In this document: positions 39,301-46,942 of the stretch, one piece after another
How positions within the stretch are numbered: position 1 is the first letter of the stretch
Layout of the letters: each line of letters starts with the position of its first letter
Assembly: GCA_034044135.1 (NCBI GenBank)
Contig: CP139021.1
Location: 5,967,635 to 6,031,634 of the forward strand
From: Flammeovirgaceae bacterium SG7u.111
GTDB taxonomy: Bacteria > Bacteroidota > Bacteroidia > Cytophagales > Flammeovirgaceae
DNA length: 64,000 bases
Direction of reading: 5' to 3'
Notes under the pieces: generated by a model
Database searches by the model: none
What the model was told of the DNA's origin: nothing
Seen by the model: only the letters and a program-made list of their open reading frames with translations
Made by a program: the position numbers and the translations under genes

Positions 39301-40224
39301 ACGATTTTGCGGGATGAGGTGGATCAGAAGCAACTGGGGCAGTTGTCGGAGGCTTTCGGTTCAGGCTGGGAATTATCAGGCGACCAATGGCACCTCAAGA
39401 ATGAAAACCCTTACGCCAACTTCCAATTGCCATTCGATCAGGCAGAAATCATCAAGCAGTTCATCAGCTATGCAGTAGGCTGTATGTTTGGCAGGTATAG
39501 CCTAGACAAGGAAGGGTTGGTTCTTGCCAACCAAGGGGAGACGCTAAAAGAGTATATAGAAAAAGTAGGTGCTGAAGCCCTCTCCCTCACTCCAGACGAA
39601 GACAACATTATCCCACTATTGAATGACGAATGGTTTGAAGACGATATTGTAGCCCAGTTCCAAGCCTTTCTAAAAGCCAGCTTTGGTTCGGCACACTTTT
39701 CTGAAAACCTCCGCTTTGTAGAAGATGCGTTGGGCAAGACCTTGCGCAAATACTTCATAGCCGACTTTTACAAAGAGCACATAAAGCGTTATAAAAAACG
39801 CCCCATCTACTGGCAGTTTAGCAGCCCCAAAGGCAGCTTCAATGCCCTTATCTACATGCACCGCTACACGCCCGATACGCTCAACCGTATGCTCAATGGC
39901 TATTTGAGGGAGCTACAAGAAAAAGTGCGTTCACGAATGGAGCATTTGGAGCAGGTGTCCGTCTCGGGCAGTTCGGCAGAGCAAACCAAGGCGATAAAAG
40001 AGAAAGAAAAATATGCCGACATCTTGCGGGAGCTGCAAGCCTACGAGCGTGAGATTTTGTACCCCATAGCCACCGAGCGTATTCCCATCGACCTCGACGA
40101 CGGCGTGTTGGTGAACTACAACAAGTTTGGCGCAGCCATAAAAGACGTGGCAGGGCTAAACGACAAAAAAGCAAAAGACAAAGTGAAGCAGTTTGACTGG
40201 ACAGATACGAGCTTGATAAGGTAA
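36379..40224 (+). CDS. pglX: BREX-1 adenine-specific DNA methyltransferase PglX
   Basis: A 1281-residue N6-adenine methyltransferase that marks host DNA at the BREX recognition site. The SAM-binding motif is DQACGSGH (293-300) and the catalytic motif is NPPY (550-553), followed by MGG as in other PglX proteins. The C-terminal half should contain the target recognition region. Base composition drops there: a hand count gives 27% GC for 38881-38940, against 57% for 39241-39300, while the methyltransferase start is again GC-richer. This suggests the recognition segment was exchanged by recombination. The frame is intact throughout. The pglZ gene follows after 7 bp. Confidence 0.95.
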   Translation: MNTNALKKFAQDARRKLMEQVGSRLEYVLNNDTSELREKAKSLAKLQKEIQGSSKEQVVEKVAYTWFNRFVALRFMDANGYQPIGTRVLSPKEGFTIPELLDEAKKGHLFSELDEYGLVDKNRLYGLLDGKIPSGDPQNDAYKLLLIGACNHLSEVFPFLFERIDDYAELLLPTDLTSEFSILHDVLEGMPLEDCQEVEIIGWLYQFYISEKKDEVFAKKGKVEADEIPAATQLFTPRWIVEYMVQNTLGKLWLQNRPQSSLKEYMPYYIESPSSTAEDYLKLNSPEELTLLDQACGSGHILVYGFDLLAKIYEEEGYSNSEIPQLIIEKNLFGFEIDERAAQLSGFALMMKAREYYRRVFRKSLSPQILCYQNSELKSYLGDKNAETFFIDSNKLKAFCPYQYVLAKNVEVIKKEAFLDDDTGETVKIERVETFQKKGSEINEKTVAFLVENHIEGVECYVDEVKDVLRTLGFPFSSEIYRDLREMTFATNFGSLIMPWSSLKSRNALLQLATEEIAKGTIHNNKLLTLKKALEQLALLGRKYHCIVDNPPYMGGGNMNKELADFVKHEYPDSKADLMACFMEAGLKMLEPKGFLGMVNQQSWMFLSSYESMRKKMLQGHTIDSLIQIGYNSFPELNSKVVQCSAFCIVAESELKKGVYFNLNDVGQSENKRNVFVDKLESSSFYTANQNDFQKIPGSPIGYWLSEMAMKSFAKYSRLSVLCDTKKGLATSDNNRFLKSWFEVKNEDTYFNRGEEKKWFPHHKGGARRKWFGNHEFVINWENDGDEIKNFKDSNGKLRSRPQNLNYNLKQAVTWSKITSGDFSSRICSGGFLFDDASAICYNSDFDVLKKVNLFLNSKVSQVLLNSINPTLNIQIGDIGGLPVNIENDIKVHDNCLVISQSEWNSRETSWDFTTNELLKQNKSTLAEAYEGYCAHWQEQFEQLHANEEALNKEFIEIYGLQEELTPDVALKDITILRDEVDQKQLGQLSEAFGSGWELSGDQWHLKNENPYANFQLPFDQAEIIKQFISYAVGCMFGRYSLDKEGLVLANQGETLKEYIEKVGAEALSLTPDEDNIIPLLNDEWFEDDIVAQFQAFLKASFGSAHFSENLRFVEDALGKTLRKYFIADFYKEHIKRYKKRPIYWQFSSPKGSFNALIYMHRYTPDTLNRMLNGYLRELQEKVRSRMEHLEQVSVSGSSAEQTKAIKEKEKYADILRELQAYEREILYPIATERIPIDLDDGVLVNYNKFGAAIKDVAGLNDKKAKDKVKQFDWTDTSLIR

Positions 40225-40231
40225 CAGCGAT

Positions 40232-42730
40232 ATGAAAAACAATATAACAAAGGCTCTGGAGAAAAACTTCGAGCAACATAGAATCATATTTTGGTACGAT
40301 GAAAAGGGCGACTTGAAGGAGGAGTTTGACCAAGTAGCCCTTGACGACGTAACCAAAATCCATGTGGAAGGCAACGAGTTTGAGGTAAAGCACCTAGTGA
40401 GCCAAAAGCAGCCTGCCGCAAAGTTTTTACTGTATTTTGATAAGGAAAAACCAAGGGTGGAGGAAAATTGGTTGTTGGATTTGGAATTAGCCAACTTCGA
40501 ATTCCATACCGACCAAGAGGCGATGTTTTTACAAGAACTCGGCTTGGACTTTTATTTTAAGGAGTTGGTAGCTACCCACATAGAGTTTTTTAAAAACAAA
40601 GAGCGAAGGCTGGGGCTAAAAGGGCTTTTGGGCGAAGGGGATACGCACAAGGAGATAAGGTACAAAATGCTGGCGGTCGTTTTTGAAAGCGAGCATGTAA
40701 ACCTCAATACTTTTCTGCACAAGCACGCCAGCCTTTTTCTGGAAGAAGACACAAGCTTGGAGAAAAGCCTCGACCGCTTTTGCCTTTCGGGTTTTTATTG
40801 GGGAGAGCTGAAAGCAAAGTACAATTACCAAGGCGAGCCTGTCGGTATTTATGACTTTATGCTCGAAGCTTTTATGAACAATTTTGAGCTGGGCAAAAAG
40901 ACAGGGCTTACCAGAGAGGCGGGGCTGATGCTTTCCCTCTGGCAAGACAGCTATAGCATACGGGATAGTTTTAAGGAAATGTCGGCAAAAATAGCGGCAG
41001 ACACTCAACTGGAAAGTTTGCTTTCCGAAGCCAACCTAGACCAACTGATTGACGACAACCTCTTTGAGCTGACAGAGCAAAGGGTGATCCACGAGCTGGT
41101 TGGGCTTATTGTAGATGAATCGATTTCGAAGCAAAAGACGCTGGAGCTGACCAAGCTTCGGGAAAACAAGTTTTGGTATGCTGGTTATAAAAACTTCTAC
41201 GATTGCTTAAAATATGCAGTCGAATTGATGGATTTGGTAAAAAAGAACAAAGAGGTGACGTTTGCCTCCAGAGAGGAAGGGATTAGGAGCTATACACAAA
41301 ACCTGTATCAGATTGACTATGTGTATAGAAAGTTCGTCAAAAAATATAGAGACACCCACCAGTCTGGCAAACTGAAAGAGCTGGCAGATAAAGTTGAAAA
41401 GGTGTATTCGAACGATTGGCTGCTGGCATCAAACAACGAATGGCAGTCGGTAGTGGACAAGCTGGAAAAATGGCAAGAAGTGGGCATGGACAACCAAAAA
41501 AGCTTTTATAACATCCACGTTGCCCCATACCTTGAGAAAAAACAACGGTTGTTTGTAATCATTTCCGATGCCTTCCGCTACGAATGCGGGGTAGAGTTTC
41601 ATAAGCAATTATTGAAGGAGAACAGGTACGATGCCGAGCTAGGTCATTTGGTAACCAACCTCCCTTCTTATACCCAACTGGGCATGGCTTCATTGCTTCC
41701 GCATAAAAATATAAGCTTTAAGGAGAAGTCTGATTCCATAATGGTGGACGGCACATTGGCAAACGGGATAAGTGGTAGGAAGAAAGTATTAGCCGAAAAA
41801 GTGGGGGCAAGGGCTACAGCAATTCAAGCAGATGAGTTTGTTAAACTGAAATCCTCTACAGAAGGGCGGGATTTTGTGAAAGGCTATGACCTGATTTATA
41901 TTTATCATAACAGGATAGACAAGCAAGGCGACGACAAGTCGAGCGAAGAGCAGGTATTTGATGCAGTGGAGGAGGAAATTGATTTTTTGAAGACTTTGCT
42001 GAAAAAGATAGCCAGTATGAATGGCAACAATATGATTCTTACTTCTGACCACGGGTTTATTTACCAGAACCAACCCTTGGAGGAAAGTGATTTTTGCCAA
42101 GTAGCAGCAGAAGGAGAGGTATGGAAAGAGAATAGGAGGTTCATCCTTGGCAAAGAGTTGAAGCCAGATGTGGCTACCAAATACTTTTCTTCAGAAAGCC
42201 TTGGTTTGGCAAAGGGAGTAGATGTGTTGATTCCTAAGGGCATCAACAGGAACAGGGTAAAAGGGGCAGGCTCAAGGTTTATCCATGGGGGAAGCAGTTT
42301 GCAGGAAACGATAGTTCCTCTTATCAAAATATCCAAACGCCGAAAAGATACCATAGACCAAGTCGAAATTGATATCATCCAATCGACCAACAAAATAACA
42401 ACAAATATCCAAGCAATTTCATTTATCCAAAACGAACCTGTTTCGGACAAATCCTTGCCGAGGAGTATTAAAGCAGGTTTTTATGCGGGTTCGGGAGAGC
42501 TAATAAGTAATTTGTTTAAGTTCAATTTTGATTTTGAAGGAAGTTTGCCCCAACAGCGGGAGGAAAAGCATAGGTTTCAACTTAGTTCGAAGGCAAGTGG
42601 TCAGTATAAAAACCAACAGGTATTTTTGAGGCTGGAAGAGCCTGTGGCAGGCTCGTCACAATGGAAACCATACAAAGAATATAGCTTTACTCTCAATATT
42701 TCGTTTACAAGCGACTTTGATGACTTTTAA
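40232..42730 (+). CDS. pglZ: BREX-1 phosphatase-like protein PglZ
   Basis: An 832-residue protein of the alkaline-phosphatase superfamily, the defining BREX gene. The metal-site motifs are ISDAFRYE (Asp446) and LTSDHGFIY (Asp606-His607). The N-terminal 430 residues are helical, as in type A PglZ, and the C-terminal 200 residues are beta-rich. It belongs to the same transcript as pglX and brxL (gaps of 7 and 11 bp). The protein is required for methylation and defence, although its exact substrate is not established. Confidence 0.95.
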   Translation: MKNNITKALEKNFEQHRIIFWYDEKGDLKEEFDQVALDDVTKIHVEGNEFEVKHLVSQKQPAAKFLLYFDKEKPRVEENWLLDLELANFEFHTDQEAMFLQELGLDFYFKELVATHIEFFKNKERRLGLKGLLGEGDTHKEIRYKMLAVVFESEHVNLNTFLHKHASLFLEEDTSLEKSLDRFCLSGFYWGELKAKYNYQGEPVGIYDFMLEAFMNNFELGKKTGLTREAGLMLSLWQDSYSIRDSFKEMSAKIAADTQLESLLSEANLDQLIDDNLFELTEQRVIHELVGLIVDESISKQKTLELTKLRENKFWYAGYKNFYDCLKYAVELMDLVKKNKEVTFASREEGIRSYTQNLYQIDYVYRKFVKKYRDTHQSGKLKELADKVEKVYSNDWLLASNNEWQSVVDKLEKWQEVGMDNQKSFYNIHVAPYLEKKQRLFVIISDAFRYECGVEFHKQLLKENRYDAELGHLVTNLPSYTQLGMASLLPHKNISFKEKSDSIMVDGTLANGISGRKKVLAEKVGARATAIQADEFVKLKSSTEGRDFVKGYDLIYIYHNRIDKQGDDKSSEEQVFDAVEEEIDFLKTLLKKIASMNGNNMILTSDHGFIYQNQPLEESDFCQVAAEGEVWKENRRFILGKELKPDVATKYFSSESLGLAKGVDVLIPKGINRNRVKGAGSRFIHGGSSLQETIVPLIKISKRRKDTIDQVEIDIIQSTNKITTNIQAISFIQNEPVSDKSLPRSIKAGFYAGSGELISNLFKFNFDFEGSLPQQREEKHRFQLSSKASGQYKNQQVFLRLEEPVAGSSQWKPYKEYSFTLNISFTSDFDDF

Positions 42731-42741
42731 ACTACGCTGCA

Positions 42742-44766
42742 ATGAAGAACCTAGATTTGAAATTGAATGAGCATTTTGGAGGGAAGGTAGTTAGAAAAGA
42801 CTTGACCAAGCATGTAAAAGGGAATGCTATAGTGCCTAGTTATGTGCTTGAGTACCTTTTAGGGCAATATTGCGCCACTGACGATGACGAAACCATACGG
42901 CAAGGGGTAGAAACTGTCAAAAATATTATAGCAAAACACTTTGTCCATAGAGATGAAGCCCAAATCATTAAATCTACGGTAAGGGAGAAGGGCTCTCACC
43001 GAATAATAGACAAGGTTGCTGTAAAGTTAAATGACAAAAAAGACATCTACGAAGCCAGTTTTGCCAACTTAGGGTTAACTAAAGTTCCCATTTCAGATTC
43101 AATCATCAAACAACACCAAAAGCTTCTTTCGAGTGGGGTTTGGTGTATCTTGACGTTAGCTTACCTGCCTTCTGAGGAGCAGGGCGTGTCGCCTTGGATA
43201 ATTGAAAACCTGAAGCCTATCCAAATTTCCAATGTGGATTTGGAAGAGTTCAAAAATGCTAGAAAACATTTTTCGAAGGAAGAGTGGATTGATGGACTGC
43301 TGCAGTCTATTGGGCTAAACCCTTCTGAATTCACTTTTCGCTCCAAACTGCTCCAGTTGTCAAGGCTTGTGCCCTTTGCCGAAAACAACTATAACCTGAT
43401 AGAACTAGGCCCTAAGGGCACAGGGAAAAGCCATATATATTCGGAGCTTTCCCCACATGGTATTTTAATTTCTGGAGGGGAGGTTTCCAAGGCTAAGTTG
43501 TTCGTGAACAATAGCAATGGGGAAATAGGCTTGGTGGGTTATTGGGACGTGGTGGCGTATGACGAGTTTGCTGGGAAAACCAAAAAGTCGGATAGGGGCT
43601 TGGTAGATATTATGAAAAACTACATGGCGAACAAGTCCTTTTCTAGGGGTACGCAAGTGTATGGGGCATCTGCCTCTATGGTTTTTGTGGGCAATACCGA
43701 TCACTCAGTACCTTATATGCTCAAGCATAGTGATTTGTTTGATGCCCTTCCAAAAGATTATTATGACACTGCCTTTCTGGATAGAATACATTCTTATGTA
43801 GCAGGTTGGGAGGTTCAAAAGCTACGAAACGAGATGTTTACGGAGGACTACGGTTTCATAGTTGACTACCTAGCCGAAATCCTGAAAGATTTGAGAAAAG
43901 AAGATCGCTCCAATGAACTATTAAAGTTTTTTGAGCTTTCTGACACCATCACCACACGAGATAAAACGTCCATCTCAAAGACGTTTTCTGGGCTTGTGAA
44001 GGTGATTTATCCTCATGGAGAATTTAGCGAAGTAGAAGCAAAAGAGCTGTTGGAAATTGCGATTGAAAACAGGATGAGGGTAAAACAGCAGTTATGCAAA
44101 ATGGACGAGACCTTTGCCGAGGAAATTGATTTTAGCTATGAAATCAAGTCTTCAGGCAAAAGGGTAAGTATAGAGACGTTAGAGGTATTAGAATACCAGG
44201 CCTCTATGGAAGGGGATGAAACCCACCAAGAGAGTTCAGAATTGCCAAAAAGTAGTTCCGATGCAACTGAAACAGAAGATAGAATCGAGCTTACAGAGGG
44301 GCAAAGAATCATTTTTGACAACCAGAAAGGAGTGTCGTATGAAAAACTATTTGGGCAATATCTTTATGATTTTGGTTCAGTGGAAATAGTTGATCCGTAC
44401 ATCCGTCTCCCTTACCAGCAAAAAAACTTTATGGAGTTGGCGATTCTGCTTTCAAAGAAGAAGAAAAAAGAGGAAGAAGTGAAACTGCATTTGGTGACAA
44501 ATAATGAAGAAGAGCGGATTAATGATAGTACAGAAGCCTTTCAAGCGATGGCTTATTCTCTTGAGTCCATTGGAATCATATTCACTTTTGAGTTCAAAAC
44601 AGAGATACACGATCGTTCCCTCGTCATAGACAATGGTTGGAAAATAGTTTTAGGACGGGGGCTGGATATTTGGCAAAAGACAGGAGGCTGGCACGACATC
44701 AACGAATACCTTCAAGAAAGACGCACTTGCAAGGCATGTGAGATTACTTTTATTAAACAGGGCTAA
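42742..44766 (+). CDS. brxL: BREX AAA+ protein BrxL with an unusual MIT_C-like C-terminus
   Basis: The 674-residue product is the last gene of the BREX operon. The N-terminal part (about 1-200) is the BrxL DNA-binding region, followed by an AAA+ core with Walker A GPKGTGKS (Lys229) and Walker B Asp274-Glu275 in VVAYDEF. The C-terminus is not Lon-like. After a Ser/Thr/Glu-rich linker (about 490-520), residues 525-674 contain GVSYEKLF, VDPYIR, NF, HLVT, IHDR, NGW and GRGLD (638-642), which closely follow the order of motifs in the phospholipase-D-like MIT_C domain of eukaryotic MITD1. The match is from memory of that family and needs a profile search. BrxL of known systems forms a DNA-binding barrel that blocks phage DNA. 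Confidence 0.9.
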   Translation: MKNLDLKLNEHFGGKVVRKDLTKHVKGNAIVPSYVLEYLLGQYCATDDDETIRQGVETVKNIIAKHFVHRDEAQIIKSTVREKGSHRIIDKVAVKLNDKKDIYEASFANLGLTKVPISDSIIKQHQKLLSSGVWCILTLAYLPSEEQGVSPWIIENLKPIQISNVDLEEFKNARKHFSKEEWIDGLLQSIGLNPSEFTFRSKLLQLSRLVPFAENNYNLIELGPKGTGKSHIYSELSPHGILISGGEVSKAKLFVNNSNGEIGLVGYWDVVAYDEFAGKTKKSDRGLVDIMKNYMANKSFSRGTQVYGASASMVFVGNTDHSVPYMLKHSDLFDALPKDYYDTAFLDRIHSYVAGWEVQKLRNEMFTEDYGFIVDYLAEILKDLRKEDRSNELLKFFELSDTITTRDKTSISKTFSGLVKVIYPHGEFSEVEAKELLEIAIENRMRVKQQLCKMDETFAEEIDFSYEIKSSGKRVSIETLEVLEYQASMEGDETHQESSELPKSSSDATETEDRIELTEGQRIIFDNQKGVSYEKLFGQYLYDFGSVEIVDPYIRLPYQQKNFMELAILLSKKKKKEEEVKLHLVTNNEEERINDSTEAFQAMAYSLESIGIIFTFEFKTEIHDRSLVIDNGWKIVLGRGLDIWQKTGGWHDINEYLQERRTCKACEITFIKQG

Positions 44767-44774
44767 TATAAAAA

Positions 44775-44799
44775 AGCCGAACTCTTTTGAAGTTCGGCT
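44775..44799 (-). terminator. Terminator downstream of the zinc-ribbon gene
   Basis: A 9-bp stem (44775-44783 / 44791-44799) with a 7-nt loop. The T-run lies on the minus strand, so it ends the small zinc-ribbon gene. It also lies 9 bp past the brxL stop and may form a 3' hairpin on the BREX mRNA. Confidence 0.7.
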
Positions 44800-44878
44800 A
44801 TACCTCAATCCATACGGGTTTTGCAGACCGTGGGCAGGGAGGTTTAAAAATCACAGTGTTTTTAATGAAAAAGTTCAA

Positions 44879-45118
44879 CTACTTTTCCTTTCCAACCCAA
44901 TTCTTCCCCAAGGCAGGGGTGATCCCCCTTTTCCTGAGCCTGCTCACGGCTATGGAACAATTGGTGGAACATGCCAAACTATCCACCCTAGTAGCGGTGT
45001 ACTCCTTACCACAGCGGTAGCAAACCTTTTTGTACCCAATCCCATAAAACTCCCTTTCAAATACCTCGACTATATTTTTTTGCCCCAATTCGGAGGCTTT
45101 CTTTCTTGTTGAACCCAT
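44879..45118 (-). CDS. Small zinc-ribbon-like protein
   Basis: A 79-residue basic protein with four cysteines spaced as one zinc site: Cys33-x2-Cys36 (CYRCGKEY) and Cys50-x3-Cys54. The tail is rich in Arg and Lys, as in small nucleic-acid-binding zinc ribbons. An in-frame ATG 42 bp upstream is possible, but the one at 45118 gives a cleaner N-terminus. It runs convergent to brxL and has its own terminator. A plus-strand open frame across the same bases has no such structure. Its function is unknown; a regulatory or DNA-binding role in the element is likely. Confidence 0.65.
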   Translation of the reverse strand: MGSTRKKASELGQKNIVEVFEREFYGIGYKKVCYRCGKEYTATRVDSLACSTNCSIAVSRLRKRGITPALGKNWVGKEK

Positions 45119-45273
45119 GTTATTTCTACTATAATTATTGACTAAAATAGATGTAATCATGCCTTAAACTTGCCTTAAATCTGTAAGGAAGCAGTAGTAA
45201 TTTACTAAAAATGGGTGGGAAAAAGGAGTAGTTTTGCTTATAAAAACTGTGTTTTTGGAGCTTTATGGCACAA

Positions 45274-45309
45274 AAAAGAGCTGCCCTGTTAGATTGGGGC
45301 AGCTCTTTT
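45274..45309 (-). terminator. Terminator of the XRE regulator gene
   Basis: A 13-bp perfect stem (45274-45286 / 45297-45309) with a 10-nt loop, followed on the minus strand by T6. It lies about 20 bp past the stop codon of the regulator gene. Confidence 0.9.
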
Positions 45310-45329
45310 GCTTATAGGTCAATTTTGAA

Positions 45330-45992
45330 TTAGCTTTTACCTTTATTCATATGCTCTTCAAAAGAATTAAATAAGAATAAAAACTGTAAAGCAGTAACCA
45401 AATCTTCTATTAGATGTACATTAGTATAATCGACTAAATTTGATTTATCTGAAAAACATTTTACAAATGCTTCCCAAATAACTTTGGTTTCAGAGGGCTC
45501 AATATTGATTTTTGAAAGTTTAGACGAATGTTTTTTAATACTTTCGTTCATCAACCTATTTACATTACCTATAAAGTCTATTGTATTATCCTCTCCTAAG
45601 TTTTCAATATCACTTATTTCTTTTTCTAGTGGTAAAAAATATTCAAGATAGTTATTGATAAAATCATCAAACAAACCTATTTCTTTTAGATAATAAGCTT
45701 TTAGTAGGACTACTTCTTTTTCGAGGTATTTTGAAATTTTTTCTTTGTCCTTTAGCCTTCCCTTGAGGTTATCCATTTCAACTGAATCAATATCATTACC
45801 GAACCCCAATAACTTACTTGGGCTAACCTCAAGAATTTCAGCAATCTTCCATATTTTTTCGATAGTAGTATTACGTCCTTTTTCAATTTGCTGATAACCC
45901 GGATAGGTTAAGCCAACCTTTGCGGCTACATCATTCATACTTAGCCCTTTTTCCTTCCGAATACTCCTAATATTATCTCCGATATTTTCCAT
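45330..45992 (-). CDS. XRE-family transcriptional regulator (candidate element repressor)
   Basis: A 220-residue regulator. Residues about 6-60 form a Cro/C1-type helix-turn-helix (IRSIRKEKGLSMNDVAAKVG, then YQQIEKGRNTTIEKI). The remaining 160 residues are helical and not recognised; no LexA-like protease motif is seen. It is transcribed away from the excisionase-like gene. A palindrome lies midway between the two candidate promoters, as in phage-type repressor switches, so it probably controls excision and replication of the element. Confidence 0.85.
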   Translation of the reverse strand: MENIGDNIRSIRKEKGLSMNDVAAKVGLTYPGYQQIEKGRNTTIEKIWKIAEILEVSPSKLLGFGNDIDSVEMDNLKGRLKDKEKISKYLEKEVVLLKAYYLKEIGLFDDFINNYLEYFLPLEKEISDIENLGEDNTIDFIGNVNRLMNESIKKHSSKLSKINIEPSETKVIWEAFVKCFSDKSNLVDYTNVHLIEDLVTALQFLFLFNSFEEHMNKGKS

Positions 45993-46030
45993 GATATCAT
46001 AAAAATAAAATGTAAAGCTAAAAATAGTCT

Positions 46031-46135
46031 CAAATTTATTTTATTGATTAACAAGAAGTTATATTATTTCTAAAATATTATTACATAATAATATTATTAT
46101 ACAGTTTTATTTAATATCCTCACAAGCTATATTTG
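46031..46135. promoter_or_regulatory. Divergent promoter region with central palindrome
   Basis: TAAATTTG on the minus strand (46038-46031) and TATATTTG on the plus strand (46128-46135) both match the TAnnTTTG -7 box. A perfect 10-bp inverted repeat with a 2-bp spacer (46074-46083 / 46086-46095) is centred almost exactly between them. It is a likely operator of the XRE regulator. The region is very AT-rich, which raises the chance of accidental palindromes. Confidence 0.5.
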
Positions 46136-46170
46136 ATATGTAGAACAATCTCAAACAAAACCAGAAACCC

Positions 46171-46377
46171 ATGGATTTCTCAGAAGTATTTCTCCAAGAA
46201 AAGGGGCTTTTTACAAGAGAGCAGGTAATGACCATGCTCGGTATCACTAATTATGGCTGGTATAAGCTTGTGAACGAGGGGCTGCCTGTGATAAAAGTGA
46301 CCTCCAAAGCTCAGTTCGTAAAGAGGCAAGACCTTGAGTCGCACCTAGAAAAAATGTATGAAAAGAAATCGGCATAA
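46171..46377 (+). CDS. Excisionase-like helix-turn-helix protein
   Basis: A 68-residue protein with a MerR/excisionase-type helix-turn-helix: FTREQVMTMLGITNYGWYKLV, then VTSKAQFVKRQDLESHLEK. Such small proteins help the integrase in excision of Bacteroidota elements and may also regulate transcription. It is divergent from the XRE regulator and followed directly by a terminator, so it forms its own transcript. Excisionase is inferred from fold and position; a plain DNA-binding regulator is the alternative. Confidence 0.75.
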   Translation: MDFSEVFLQEKGLFTREQVMTMLGITNYGWYKLVNEGLPVIKVTSKAQFVKRQDLESHLEKMYEKKSA

Positions 46378-46409
46378 AAAAAGCAGATGGCGGCTACCAT
46401 CTGCTTTTT
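46378..46409 (+). terminator. Terminator of the excisionase-like gene
   Basis: A 13-bp perfect stem (46378-46390 / 46397-46409) with a 6-nt loop, starting right after the stop codon and followed by further T-rich sequence. Confidence 0.9.
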
Positions 46410-46446
46410 GTTTTGCTGTTTTCCCAAACTCTAAACTGGTAAAAAC

Positions 46447-46728
46447 ATGTCCAAAGATAACCAATTCTTTGCCAACGGGCAAGCTATGCCCAAAAACTGG
46501 CTCGACCAGTTGTTCAAAAAACTTTTTAAAAACACTAAAGACCATGAGAAGCCACACGGCTCGGGGGACGGAGGGCGCAAGCCCTTCCCCCCTTTTCCCA
46601 GCCAAGACCCAAAGGCTGGCTTTCATGGCTTTTCCACCAATGGCGGCATTGGCACTCCCGAGCTCATGGAGACCTATTTCCAAGCCCTTGCCAGATCAAA
46701 ATCCATAGACCATGAAGGTACGTTCTGA
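46447..46728 (+). CDS. Small hypothetical protein of the replication module
   Basis: A 93-residue Gly/Pro-rich polypeptide without a recognised domain. The first 35 residues are amphipathic and basic (NWLDQLFKKLFKN), and the middle is low-complexity. It overlaps the next small gene by 17 bp and lies in the GC-rich replication module. Tight packing with the rep operon supports a real gene, but composition alone could mislead in this GC-rich stretch. Confidence 0.55.
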   Translation: MSKDNQFFANGQAMPKNWLDQLFKKLFKNTKDHEKPHGSGDGGRKPFPPFPSQDPKAGFHGFSTNGGIGTPELMETYFQALARSKSIDHEGTF

Positions 46729-46930
46729 GGCGCAGCTCGCCGTCAAGTGGGCATGCGGCGGCTGGACTTGCTATCGGGTAACAAAACACAGGGACTTTGG
46801 CGGCTTGGTGGATTATTTCACGGGGCTGCCCCACTTCCGCTTTGCCGTCCTCTACGAGTGGGATCGAAAGACCAAGGCGAGGGGCAGGCAGATCGGCTAC
46901 TTCAGCAAGAAAGAATCCTATATCATCTAA
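46712..46930 (+). CDS. Small basic hypothetical protein upstream of rep
   Basis: A 72-residue basic, aromatic-rich protein (WACGGWTCYRVTKHRDFGGL, YEWDRKTKARGRQIGYFSKK). It ends 12 bp before the replication initiator start and overlaps the preceding small gene, so it is probably translated with rep. No domain is recognised; a small DNA-binding or replication accessory protein is possible. Confidence 0.6.
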   Translation: MKVRSEAQLAVKWACGGWTCYRVTKHRDFGGLVDYFTGLPHFRFAVLYEWDRKTKARGRQIGYFSKKESYII

Positions 46931-46942
46931 ATCGAAAAGCAC

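Noticed and set aside
44738-45112. Plus-strand frame after brxL
   Set aside because: The opposite strand carries a zinc-ribbon protein with regular cysteines and its own terminator; the plus frame has no such support.
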